Shown here: piece after piece, positions 1-6,703 of the stretch
How the letters are laid out: every line of letters starts with the position of its first letter
Position numbering within the stretch: the stretch's first letter is position 1
Origin: an uncultured Oscillospiraceae bacterium
GTDB taxonomy: Bacteria; Bacillota; Clostridia; Oscillospirales; Acutalibacteraceae
DNA: 10,033 nt
NCBI GenBank assembly: GCA_958354085.1
Contig: CATWUX010000083.1
Coordinates: 1 to 10,033 of the forward strand
Reading direction: 5' to 3'
Notes under the pieces: generated by a model
Seen by the model: only the letters and a program-made list of their open reading frames with translations
Told to the model about the DNA's origin: nothing
Databases searched by the model: none
Position numbers and translations under genes: made by a program

Positions 1-638
1 TCGGCAGTACAGGCAGCGGCAAATCCACCCTGATCAATCTGATACCGCGTTTCTATGATGTGACCGAAGGGCAAATTTTGGTGGACGGCGTGGATATACG
101 CGAGGTCGCACAGCATGATTTGCGGGATAAGCTGGGTTATGTGCCGCAAAAGGGCGTACTGTTTTCCGGCACGATCGAATCCAATTTGAAATACAGCGAT
201 CGCTCGGCATCGGATGAAGCGATGGAGCAGGCGGTGCGGATTGCGCAGGCTTCGGATTTCATTGCCGCTAAAGAGGACGGCTATCAGTCCCCCCTTGCGC
301 AGGGCGGCACGAATGTATCCGGCGGGCAGAAGCAGCGTTTGTCCATTGCGCGGGCGATTGTCAGCGATCCCGAAATCTATATTTTCGATGACAGCTTTTC
401 CGCTTTGGACTATAAAACCGATGTGGCGCTGCGCAAGGCACTTAAAGAGGTTACACAGCATTGTACAGTGCTGATCGTGGCGCAGCGCATCAGCACCATC
501 CTGCATGCCGACCAAATCCTTGTTTTGGACGAAGGGCGTGTGGTCGGCAAGGGCACGCATAAGGAACTGATGGAGACCTGCGAGGTTTATCAGCAGATCG
601 CGTTGTCACAACTTTCAAAGGAGGAGCTGGCGAAATGA
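1..638 (+). CDS. ABC exporter half-transporter, ATPase domain only (partial, 5' end outside window); degenerate-site subunit
   Basis: Only the nucleotide-binding domain is in the window. The reading frame is open from the first base, and the Walker A motif GSTGSGKST lies at bases 3-29, so the membrane domain must lie upstream. Next come a Q-loop (VPQKG), an intact signature VSGGQ and a Walker B reading IFDDS. In the last of these the usual catalytic Glu is Asp (codon 390-392). The switch-loop His of 'AHR' is Gln (AQR, codon 483-485). The pairing of Asp and Gln is the known pattern of the non-catalytic NBD in heterodimeric exporters such as TM287/288, BmrCD and LmrCD. The protein ends at a TGA that overlaps the ATG of the next gene, which encodes the expected partner. 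The likely role is one half of an inner-membrane exporter for drugs, lipids or peptides; the substrate cannot be read from sequence. The true start is not visible; a GTG at 60 is internal. Confidence 0.95.
   Translation, partial: GSTGSGKSTLINLIPRFYDVTEGQILVDGVDIREVAQHDLRDKLGYVPQKGVLFSGTIESNLKYSDRSASDEAMEQAVRIAQASDFIAAKEDGYQSPLAQGGTNVSGGQKQRLSIARAIVSDPEIYIFDDSFSALDYKTDVALRKALKEVTQHCTVLIVAQRISTILHADQILVLDEGRVVGKGTHKELMETCEVYQQIALSQLSKEELAK
617..638 (+). promoter_or_regulatory. Ribosome binding site and ATGA stop/start overlap linking the two ABC genes
   Basis: AAAGGAGG at 617-624 lies 10 bases before the ATG at 635. The ATG shares bases with the TGA of the upstream gene (ATGA, 635-638). This arrangement usually gives translational coupling and equal subunit amounts, which suits an obligate heterodimer. 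Confidence 0.85.
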
Positions 639-2500
639 GTGAGATGAACCGTTCGCAGCCCAGACGTCCCCACGGCCCGATGGGCGGCCCGCCTCCCGGC
701 GCCATGGGCGGTGAAAAAGCAAAAGACTTTAAAGGCAGTATCCGTAAGCTGCTGCATTACATTGCCACTTATAAAATCGGCTTGATTTTTGTATTGCTGT
801 TTGCAATCGGCAGCGCGGCTTTTGCCGTGATCGGGCCGGATGTGCTTGGCGATGCCGTACAGGAAATCTACACCGGCCTCGTCGGCAAGATAACCGGTAC
901 GTCCGACGGCATTAACTTTGCCGCCATTGGCCGGATCCTCTTGTTCCTGCTCGGTTTGTATGTCGTCAGCGCTTGCTTTTCGTTTATTCAGGGCTATATC
1001 ATGACCGGTATTTCCCAGAAAATATCCTATCGGCTGCGCAAGCAGATTTCCGAAAAGATCCATCGTATGCCGATGCAGTATTTTGATACCAAGACACATG
1101 GCGAAGTGCTGTCCCGCGTGACCAACGACGTGGATACCCTCAGCCAAAGCCTGAACCAGAGTATGACGCAGCTGATCACCTCCGCTACGACGCTGGTAGG
1201 CGTGCTGATTATGATGCTCAAGATCAGCTGGATGCTGACGCTCGTTTCGCTGATCATTCTGCCGGTTTCCATGGGGCTGCTTGGGTTTATCATGAAGCGC
1301 ACGCAGAAATATTTTCAGGCACAGCAGGAATATCTGGGGCATGTCAACGGGCAGGTCGAAGAAGTATACGGCGGCCACAGCATTGTCAAGGTATTCAATA
1401 ACGAGGAAAATGCGATCGGTGAGTTTGATGAATTGAATCAGTCGCTGTACAACTCCGCTTGGAAGTCGCAGTTCCTGTCCGGTATGATGATGCCGCTCAT
1501 GACGTTTATCGGAAATATCGGCTATGTGCTGGTATCCATTCTCGGCGGCTGGCTGGCGATCAAAAAGGTCATCGATGTCGGCGATATCGTTTCGTTCAGC
1601 CAGTATATCCGCAATTTCATGCAGCCGATCTCACAGGTCGCGCAGGTCGCCAATATGTTGCAGTCCACGGCCGCCGCCGCAGAGCGCGTGTTTGAGTTTC
1701 TGGATGAAGCGGAGGAAGAGCAGACCGTGGAAAATGCCATTTCGCCCGCCGGTCTGGAAGGACGTGTGGATTTCCAGCATGTTCACTTCGGCTATAATCC
1801 GGAGAAGATCATTATCAATGATTTTACGGCGCATGTGCTGCCCGGGCAGAAGGTGGCGATCGTCGGTCCGACCGGTGCCGGCAAAACCACCGTTATCAAA
1901 CTGCTGATGCGGTTCTATGATGTTAACAGCGGTGCGATTTTGGTGGACGGTCACGATATTCGCAATTTTAATCGCAGTGAACTGCGCCAAATGTTTGGTA
2001 TGGTGCTGCAGGACACGTGGCTGTTTAACGGTACGGTCATGGAGAATATTCGGTACGGCCGGTTGGATGCAACGGATGAAGAGGTGATCGCAGCCGCGAA
2101 AGCGGCCCATGTGCATCACTTTATTCAGACACTGCCGGATGGGTACAATATGGTGCTCAATGAAGAGGCCAGCAATGTGTCGCAGGGGCAGAAGCAGCTT
2201 CTGACGATCGCCCGTGCTATTTTGGCAGATCCGCCGATCCTGATTCTGGACGAAGCGACCAGCTCGGTGGATACGCGCACGGAGGTACGTATTCAAAAGG
2301 CAATGGATAACCTGATGCGCGGCCGCACCAGCTTTGTGATTGCCCACCGGTTGTCCACGATCCGCGACGCCGACCTGATCCTTGTGATGAGGGATGGCGA
2401 TATTGTGGAAATGGGCAAACATGACGAGCTGCTGGCGAAAGAGGGCTTTTACGCGAGTCTATATAACTCCCAGTTTGAAAAGGCGGAAAACGCCGGCTGA
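635..2500 (+). CDS. ABC exporter half-transporter, membrane plus ATPase domain (catalytic-site subunit)
   Basis: This is a 621-residue type IV (ABCB-like) half-exporter. Residues 8-26 form a Pro/Gly/Arg-rich cytoplasmic tail. Six probable membrane helices follow at about 46-68, 98-122, 178-196, 200-220, 287-310 and 318-340. The NBD runs from about 375: A-loop Tyr387, Walker A GPTGAGKTT at 411-419, signature VSQGQ at 515-519, Walker B with Asp539 and catalytic Glu540, and switch His571. The signature is degenerate (Gly to Gln), while Walker B and the His are canonical. That is the mirror image of the upstream subunit, so the pair should form one consensus and one degenerate ATP site. The closest known type is TM288/BmrD/LmrD-like multidrug exporters. 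It is the last gene of its operon and is followed by a terminator. Family and heterodimer assignment are secure; the transported substrate is unknown. Confidence 0.95.
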   Translation: MSEMNRSQPRRPHGPMGGPPPGAMGGEKAKDFKGSIRKLLHYIATYKIGLIFVLLFAIGSAAFAVIGPDVLGDAVQEIYTGLVGKITGTSDGINFAAIGRILLFLLGLYVVSACFSFIQGYIMTGISQKISYRLRKQISEKIHRMPMQYFDTKTHGEVLSRVTNDVDTLSQSLNQSMTQLITSATTLVGVLIMMLKISWMLTLVSLIILPVSMGLLGFIMKRTQKYFQAQQEYLGHVNGQVEEVYGGHSIVKVFNNEENAIGEFDELNQSLYNSAWKSQFLSGMMMPLMTFIGNIGYVLVSILGGWLAIKKVIDVGDIVSFSQYIRNFMQPISQVAQVANMLQSTAAAAERVFEFLDEAEEEQTVENAISPAGLEGRVDFQHVHFGYNPEKIIINDFTAHVLPGQKVAIVGPTGAGKTTVIKLLMRFYDVNSGAILVDGHDIRNFNRSELRQMFGMVLQDTWLFNGTVMENIRYGRLDATDEEVIAAAKAAHVHHFIQTLPDGYNMVLNEEASNVSQGQKQLLTIARAILADPPILILDEATSSVDTRTEVRIQKAMDNLMRGRTSFVIAHRLSTIRDADLILVMRDGDIVEMGKHDELLAKEGFYASLYNSQFEKAENAG

Positions 2501-2521
2501 GAAAAATCCGGGAAAAAACAA

Positions 2522-2561
2522 CGCACTTGCTCGAAAAATCGGGCAGGTGTGTTACTTTTTT
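2522..2561 (+). terminator. Intrinsic terminator of the ABC exporter operon
   Basis: A 12-bp stem, including several G-U pairs, is formed by 2522-2533 and 2540-2551 around an AAAAAT loop. It is followed by TTACTTTTTT. It begins 21 bases after the stop codon of the second ABC gene. Confidence 0.8.
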
Positions 2562-2591
2562 GCTTCTTTACAGAGAAACAGTGAATATATA

Positions 2592-2604
2592 TCACAATTT
2601 GTGA
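2592..2604. promoter_or_regulatory. Palindrome TCACAATTTGTGA, possible operator
   Basis: Two perfect 6-base arms (TCACAA and TTGTGA) flank a central T. A further half-site-like CACAAA lies at 2613-2618 and forms a second inverted pair with TTTGTG at 2598-2603. The site is just upstream of the proposed promoter of the XRE regulator, so autoregulation is plausible, but this is inferred from position and symmetry only. Confidence 0.4.
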
Positions 2605-2620
2605 AACAATAACACAAACT

Positions 2621-2649
2621 ATGGAAGTTCTGTTGGAAACTGTTATACT
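2621..2649 (+). promoter_or_regulatory. Probable sigma-A promoter of the XRE regulator
   Basis: An extended -10 element (TG at 2641-2642, one base, TATACT at 2644-2649) sits 17 bases after a weak -35 (ATGGAA, 2621-2626). Transcription would start near 2656, about 43 bases before the proposed GTG start codon. Confidence 0.5.
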
Positions 2650-2698
2650 CATTATAAACGTAATTTCAAAATTTCTTTATCTTGGTGGAGTGGTGCTT

Positions 2699-3112
2699 GT
2701 GCAGCTGAAGAATAAAGCGCGTTCTCCGTTTTCATCACGATTAACGCAGCTTCGCCGTAACAGTGGTATGACACAAAGAGAGGTTGCGCAATATTTGAGC
2801 ATTGATCGCTCGACCTATGCCTACTATGAAACGGACAAAACACGCCCGGATTTTGAGACGTTATGCCGGATGGCGCGTATGTTTCGGGTGAGTACGGATT
2901 ATCTGCTGGGACGAGAGGAAGAACTGCCGGATACGGTAGAGGTTTACGATACGCCGCTGACATTGGAGGGATCGGCAGAGACGGTGCCGCTTTCGGCTCT
3001 GACCGAGGAGGAACGGGCCTTCGTGTTTTTATATCGTGAGATGACGGCGGAACAAAAGAATGCACTTCTGGAATTCGCTATGACCACGTTGCACCACCTT
3101 GAAAAGCCATAA
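2699..3112 (+). CDS. XRE-family helix-turn-helix transcriptional regulator
   Basis: The 137-residue protein has an N-terminal Cro/CI-type HTH at about residues 12-70. The scaffold helix contains TQREVAQYL (25-33), the recognition helix DRSTYAYYE (36-44), and the domain closes with the typical VSTDYLLG. Residues 75-137 are an acidic linker and a predicted helical tail (LTEEERAFVFLYREMTAEQK), probably for dimerisation. I chose GTG 2699 because GGTGGAG at 2684-2690 lies 8 bases upstream and the product begins just before the HTH. The in-frame ATG at 2621 would add a hydrophobic leader, has no good ribosome site and overlaps the proposed promoter. It is a monocistronic unit between two terminators. 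Such proteins commonly repress their own gene and sometimes neighbours; the target here is unknown, and a link with the upstream ABC exporter is possible but not shown. Confidence 0.88.
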   Translation: MQLKNKARSPFSSRLTQLRRNSGMTQREVAQYLSIDRSTYAYYETDKTRPDFETLCRMARMFRVSTDYLLGREEELPDTVEVYDTPLTLEGSAETVPLSALTEEERAFVFLYREMTAEQKNALLEFAMTTLHHLEKP

Positions 3113-3126
3113 CATTTATAAAGCCG

Positions 3127-3170
3127 AAAAAAAGGCAAGTCCGCGCGGTAAAACGTGGGCTTGCCTTTTT
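3127..3170. terminator. Bidirectional intrinsic terminator between the XRE gene and glnS
   Basis: A 12-bp stem (3134-3145 with 3154-3165, two G-U pairs) around an 8-base loop is flanked by seven A residues on the left and TTTTT on the right. Either strand therefore gives a hairpin followed by U. It lies 14 bases after the XRE stop and 3 bases beyond the glnS stop on the other strand, so it can end both converging transcripts. Confidence 0.9.
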
Positions 3171-3173
3171 ACG

Positions 3174-4856
3174 TTATCCTTTTTTAAATCCGTCTTTGAG
3201 GGAAACGGAGCGATTGAAAACCAAATGCCCCGGCCGGCTGTCCTTGTTATCCACACAGAAATAGCCCAGCCGCATGAATTGAAACGAAGCGGGAGCGGTA
3301 ATCTCAGCCAATGCAGCTTCCAGCTTGCAGCCGGTCAACACCTCCAGCGAATTCGGGTTCAGACAGGTCATAAAGTCCTTGTCGCCGGCGTCGGGGTCGG
3401 GATCGGCAAAGAGATTGCTGTACAGCCGCACCTCCGCGTCAATTGCCGTGGCGGCGTCTACCCAGTGAATGGTGCCCTTGACCTTGCGGCCGTCCGGCGT
3501 GTTGCCGCCGCGTGTGGCGGGATCGTATTCCGCCAACACCTCCACAACATTTCCGTCCGCGTCCTTGACACAGCCGGTGCATTTGACGACATAGGCGGAT
3601 TTCAGACGAACCTCGTTGCCGGGGAACAGGCGGAAATACCCCTTGACCGGCTCCTCCATAAAGTCATCCTGCTCCACATACAAGTGGCGCGAAAAGGTCA
3701 GCGAGTGAGTGCCGCTGTCCGGTTGCGCCGGGTTATTTTCGGTGGTGAAGGTCTCCGACTGTCCTTCCGGATAGTTGGTGATCGTCAGCTTGACCGGTCG
3801 CAGAACCGCCAGCGCGCGCTGTGCGTTCGCGTTGAGGTCCTCACGCAGGCAATGCTCCAGCAAGGCGACCTCGACCGTGTTCGGCACTTTGGCCACGCCG
3901 ATGCGCTCGCAGAAATCGCGTACCGCCGCCGGCGTATAGCCGCGCCGCCGCAGACCGGACAACGTGGGCATACGCGGATCATCCCAGCCGGAAACGATCC
4001 CCTCCTCCACCAGCTTGCGCAGTTTGCGCTTGGACATGACGGTGTAGTTGATGCCCAGCCGCGCGAACTCGATCTGCCGCGGATCGGCGTCCAGATCGAC
4101 GTTCTGTACTACCCAGTTATACAGCGGGCGGTGATCTTCAAACTCCAGCGAGCACAGCGAGTGGGTGATACCTTCCAGCATATCCTCGATGGGGTGGGCG
4201 TAATCGTACATGGGGTAAATGCACCATTTGTCGCCCTGCCGGTGGTGATGGGCGTGGTTGATCCGATAAATGACCGGATCCCGCATATTGAAATTGCCGC
4301 TGGCAAGGTCAATTTTCGCGCGCAGCGTCAGGCTGCCGTCCGGGAATTCGCCGGCACGCATCCGCGCAAACAGATCCAGACTTTCGTCGATCGGGCGATC
4401 GCGGAAAGGGCTGACGGCGGGGTGAGACAAATCACCGCGGTTCTCCCGCATCTGCTCCGGCGTCAGCTCGCATACGTAAGCAAACCCTTTGCGGATCAGG
4501 CCGAGCGCCAGCTCGTACATTTTGTCAAAATAGTCGGAGGCATAATAAAAATGCTCTCCCCACGAATACCCCAGCCAGCGGATGTCCTCTTGAATCGCCT
4601 CGACGTATTCCACATCCTCTTTGGTGGGGTTGGTATCGTCCATGCGCAGGTGGCAGACGCCGCCGTATTTTTCGGCTGTGCCGAAGTCGATGCACAGCGC
4701 CTTGGCGTGGCCGATATGCAGATAGCCGTTCGGCTCGGGCGGAAACCGTGTATGCACGGTTTTGCCGTAGCAGCGGCCGCCTTCCGCCAGTTCTTCGTCG
4801 ATAATATCGTGAATAAAATTGCTCACGCCTTCGGTGGTTTTGATTTCTTCAGCCAT
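3174..4856 (-). CDS. glnS: Glutaminyl-tRNA synthetase
   Basis: The 560-residue protein charges tRNA-Gln with glutamine using ATP in the cytoplasm. It aligns by eye along its whole length with E. coli GlnRS (about 554 residues). Class I signatures are intact: PEPNGYLHIGHAK at 40-52, with HIGH at 47-50, and VMSKRK at 273-278. Family blocks are also present: MDDTNP (72-77), WCIYPMYDYAHPIEDMLEGITH (start 211), WDDPRMPTLSGLRRRGY (291-307) and GRKVKGTIHWV (456-466). The C-terminal half carries the two beta-barrel anticodon-binding domains. The start is ATG 4856, with AGGAGG 8 bases upstream (4865-4870). The frame stays open further upstream but there overlaps gltX. It is second in an operon with gltX (17-base gap). 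Many Firmicutes lack GlnRS and use GatCAB, so a full GlnRS here means direct Gln-tRNA formation is available. Confidence 0.97.
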   Translation of the reverse strand: MAEEIKTTEGVSNFIHDIIDEELAEGGRCYGKTVHTRFPPEPNGYLHIGHAKALCIDFGTAEKYGGVCHLRMDDTNPTKEDVEYVEAIQEDIRWLGYSWGEHFYYASDYFDKMYELALGLIRKGFAYVCELTPEQMRENRGDLSHPAVSPFRDRPIDESLDLFARMRAGEFPDGSLTLRAKIDLASGNFNMRDPVIYRINHAHHHRQGDKWCIYPMYDYAHPIEDMLEGITHSLCSLEFEDHRPLYNWVVQNVDLDADPRQIEFARLGINYTVMSKRKLRKLVEEGIVSGWDDPRMPTLSGLRRRGYTPAAVRDFCERIGVAKVPNTVEVALLEHCLREDLNANAQRALAVLRPVKLTITNYPEGQSETFTTENNPAQPDSGTHSLTFSRHLYVEQDDFMEEPVKGYFRLFPGNEVRLKSAYVVKCTGCVKDADGNVVEVLAEYDPATRGGNTPDGRKVKGTIHWVDAATAIDAEVRLYSNLFADPDPDAGDKDFMTCLNPNSLEVLTGCKLEAALAEITAPASFQFMRLGYFCVDNKDSRPGHLVFNRSVSLKDGFKKG

Positions 4857-4864
4857 CGTTGTTT

Positions 4865-4870
4865 CCTCCT
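4865..4870 (-). promoter_or_regulatory. Ribosome binding site deciding the glnS start
   Basis: The minus-strand AGGAGG lies 8 bases before ATG 4856, inside the 17-base gap after the gltX stop. It fixes the glnS start even though the open frame extends further into gltX. Confidence 0.85.
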
Positions 4871-4873
4871 GTT

Positions 4874-6529
4874 TTAAGCCAGCATAGCAATCGCGGCATC
4901 CAGCCGCGCCAGCACGCGTTCCTTGCCCAGCAGCTTCAATATGCTGCACAGATCGGGCGTGTTTCGCCGCCCGGTCGCGGCGAGCCGGATGACCGTACTC
5001 ACATCGCCGGCGTGTCCTTTCCAGCCGGTGGGATCTTTTTTGTATTCCTTGACCTCGGGGCAAAAGCCCAGCGCCGGGCAGATGGATTTGACCGTATCAA
5101 ACCAAGCTTGCTTGTCCTGCGCAGGGTCGTAAACGGTTTTGTAGGCTTCCAGAATCCGTACCGCGTCCGCAGCCTCGATATTTTCCGGCAGTTCAAACGC
5201 GCCGTCAAACGTATCGTCGAAGAAATAGGCGGTGTAGGCGGGAGCGTCGCTCCATTTGGCGATATCCTTGCGCGGCTTGGGATTGTCGCGGTCAATGGCG
5301 AAAATGCCGGCGGCAAACGCGCGGTCTGCGTCCAGACGGGCGTAAAAAGCGGGATCATACTGCCGCGCCCAATCCAATACAGCGGCGGTAACCGTGTCGG
5401 CGCTCATGGTGGAAATGACGTTTTTGCTCACGTCGTTGAGCTTGTTCAGATCGAACAGTGCGCCGGATTGGCTCATTTTCTTGAGGTTGAACGCGAATTC
5501 GCTGCGGGGCGCGCCGGGGTTGCGGCGGCGCCAGTCCTCGTAATCGCTGTTGGCGATGGTGAGCAGATATTCCATCACGCTGTCGGCGGGATAGCCCTGC
5601 TCGGCGTAATAATGTACCGCCGCCTCCGGATCCTTGCGTTTGGACAGCTTGCGTTTGCCGCCGTCCTCCTCTTTCATAATGGGGCTGACGTGCGCGTATT
5701 TCGGCGGCTTGAAGCCGAGCAATTTGAACAGCTGCAAATGCACCGGCACCGACGCGATCCATTCGTCGCCGCGAATCACGTGCGTTGTACGCATGAGATG
5801 GTCGTCTACGGCGTGTGCAAAATGATAGGTGGGGATGCCGTCGGATTTAAGCAGTACGATGTCCTGATCGTTTTCCGGCATTTCGATCGTTCCTTTGATC
5901 ACATCATCAAACTTGATGCGATTTTCCTCCTTGCCGGGGGAGCGAAGGCGCACGACATACGGCGCGCCGCTTTCAATTTTGGCGATCGCCTCGTCGGGCG
6001 AGAGCGCGCGGCAATGCGCGAATTCACCGTAGTAACCGGTGCGCAGCTTTTGCGCCTCCTGACGGGCGCGTACTTCGCCTATTTCCTCCGCCGTGCAGAA
6101 GCACGGATACGCCAGCCCCTGCGCGACAAGCGATTTGACATACGCCTGATAAATTTCCGCCCTCTGGCTCTGCTGATAAGGGCCGTATGCGCCGGTTACC
6201 TGACCGGGGGCGACAAAGCCCTCGTCAATGGTCAGGCCATAGGCGGTCAGACCGGTGAGGATGTCCTCCGCGCCGCCGTCCACCTCACGCTTCTTGTCGG
6301 TGTCCTCCAGCCGAAAATAGAACACGCCGTCGGTCGCGCGCGCAGTCAGATAATTGACCGTCGCCGTGAACAGAACGCCCAAATGCAGATAGCCGGTGGG
6401 GCTGGGGGCGATCCGAGTCACGCGCGCGCCTTCCCGCAGTTGTCGCGGCGGATATTGCAACTCATACTCTTCGGGAGTACGGGTGATATGTGGAAACATA
6501 CTCTGTGCCAGTTTTTCGTTCGCGTTCAT
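4874..6529 (-). CDS. gltX: Glutamyl-tRNA synthetase, clostridial long form
   Basis: The 551-residue protein attaches glutamate to tRNA-Glu. The N-terminal catalytic core shows RIAPSPTGYLHLG (39-51, HIGH-like), FRLEDTD (72-78), PTYHFAHAVDDHLM (233-246), HVIRGDEW (250-257) and the KMSKS-type KLSKRKDPE (294-302). The C-terminal region (about 330-551) is helical, as expected for the anticodon-binding part. It is longer than ordinary bacterial GluRS (about 480-500), with a roughly 35-residue N-terminal extension before the first catalytic strand. The ATG at 6529 is preceded by GGAAAGGA (6539-6546 on the minus strand). The 'HLGV' version of HIGH and the His at 239, where typical GluRS has Asn, set it apart from the common GltX; from memory, related clostridial proteins share these. 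It is first in an operon with glnS, so it is probably specific for tRNA-Glu. No short T-box-like leader is present. Confidence 0.95.
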   Translation of the reverse strand: MNANEKLAQSMFPHITRTPEEYELQYPPRQLREGARVTRIAPSPTGYLHLGVLFTATVNYLTARATDGVFYFRLEDTDKKREVDGGAEDILTGLTAYGLTIDEGFVAPGQVTGAYGPYQQSQRAEIYQAYVKSLVAQGLAYPCFCTAEEIGEVRARQEAQKLRTGYYGEFAHCRALSPDEAIAKIESGAPYVVRLRSPGKEENRIKFDDVIKGTIEMPENDQDIVLLKSDGIPTYHFAHAVDDHLMRTTHVIRGDEWIASVPVHLQLFKLLGFKPPKYAHVSPIMKEEDGGKRKLSKRKDPEAAVHYYAEQGYPADSVMEYLLTIANSDYEDWRRRNPGAPRSEFAFNLKKMSQSGALFDLNKLNDVSKNVISTMSADTVTAAVLDWARQYDPAFYARLDADRAFAAGIFAIDRDNPKPRKDIAKWSDAPAYTAYFFDDTFDGAFELPENIEAADAVRILEAYKTVYDPAQDKQAWFDTVKSICPALGFCPEVKEYKKDPTGWKGHAGDVSTVIRLAATGRRNTPDLCSILKLLGKERVLARLDAAIAMLA

Positions 6530-6581
6530 AGTTGAAAGTCCTTTCCTTCCTCTTGCCCGGCCATGCGCCGCTTATCTTTTT

Positions 6582-6610
6582 ATTTTACATTTATTAGTTG
6601 AAAATGTCAA
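6582..6610 (-). promoter_or_regulatory. Near-consensus sigma-A promoter of the gltX-glnS operon
   Basis: On the minus strand a perfect TTGACA (6610-6605) and TAAAAT (6587-6582) are separated by exactly 17 bases. Transcription would start near 6575, giving a leader of about 45 bases before ATG 6529. It interlocks with the divergent promoter of the aminotransferase gene. Confidence 0.8.
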
Positions 6611-6630
6611 TCAAAGTATGGTAATATAAT
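6598..6630 (+). promoter_or_regulatory. Probable promoter of the aminotransferase gene
   Basis: TTGAAA (6598-6603) is followed after 18 bases by TAATAT (6622-6627), with an upstream TG at 6619-6620 (extended -10). An overlapping TATAAT at 6625-6630 is an alternative -10 but gives a 21-base spacer. The start site would be near 6634-6637, about 70 bases before ATG 6704. Confidence 0.6.
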
Positions 6631-6649
6631 AAGGCATACCGGAGAAAAA

Positions 6650-6666
6650 GCGTCGGTAAACGACGC
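6650..6666 (+). other. Small hairpin in the aminotransferase leader
   Basis: A perfect 6-bp stem GCGTCG/CGACGC encloses a GTAAA loop. It lies in the predicted untranslated leader, 37 bases before the start codon. No U-tract follows, so it is not a terminator. It may only stabilise the mRNA. Confidence 0.35.
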
Positions 6667-6703
6667 CATGTTCCCTGAATTCGGAGTAAAGGAAGAGAAA
6701 ACG

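Noticed and set aside
590..2422. Antisense open frames of about 260 codons opposite the second ABC gene
   Set aside because: Both are mirror images of a well-supported transporter gene, with no recognisable protein features.
2621..2698. N-terminal extension of the XRE protein from ATG 2621
   Set aside because: The extra 26 residues are hydrophobic and unlike the family, there is no ribosome site, and the region holds the likely promoter. GTG 2699 has a good ribosome site.
3099..4877. A 592-codon open frame on the + strand opposite glnS
   Set aside because: The product is low in recognisable motifs and lies wholly over a certain glnS gene. Long antisense frames arise when the sense gene avoids codons whose complement is a stop, which is common at this GC content.
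4859..6535. A 558-codon open frame on the + strand opposite gltX
   Set aside because: It spans exactly the gltX gene in mirror image, has no family motif and no plausible ribosome site, and is explained by codon usage of the sense gene.
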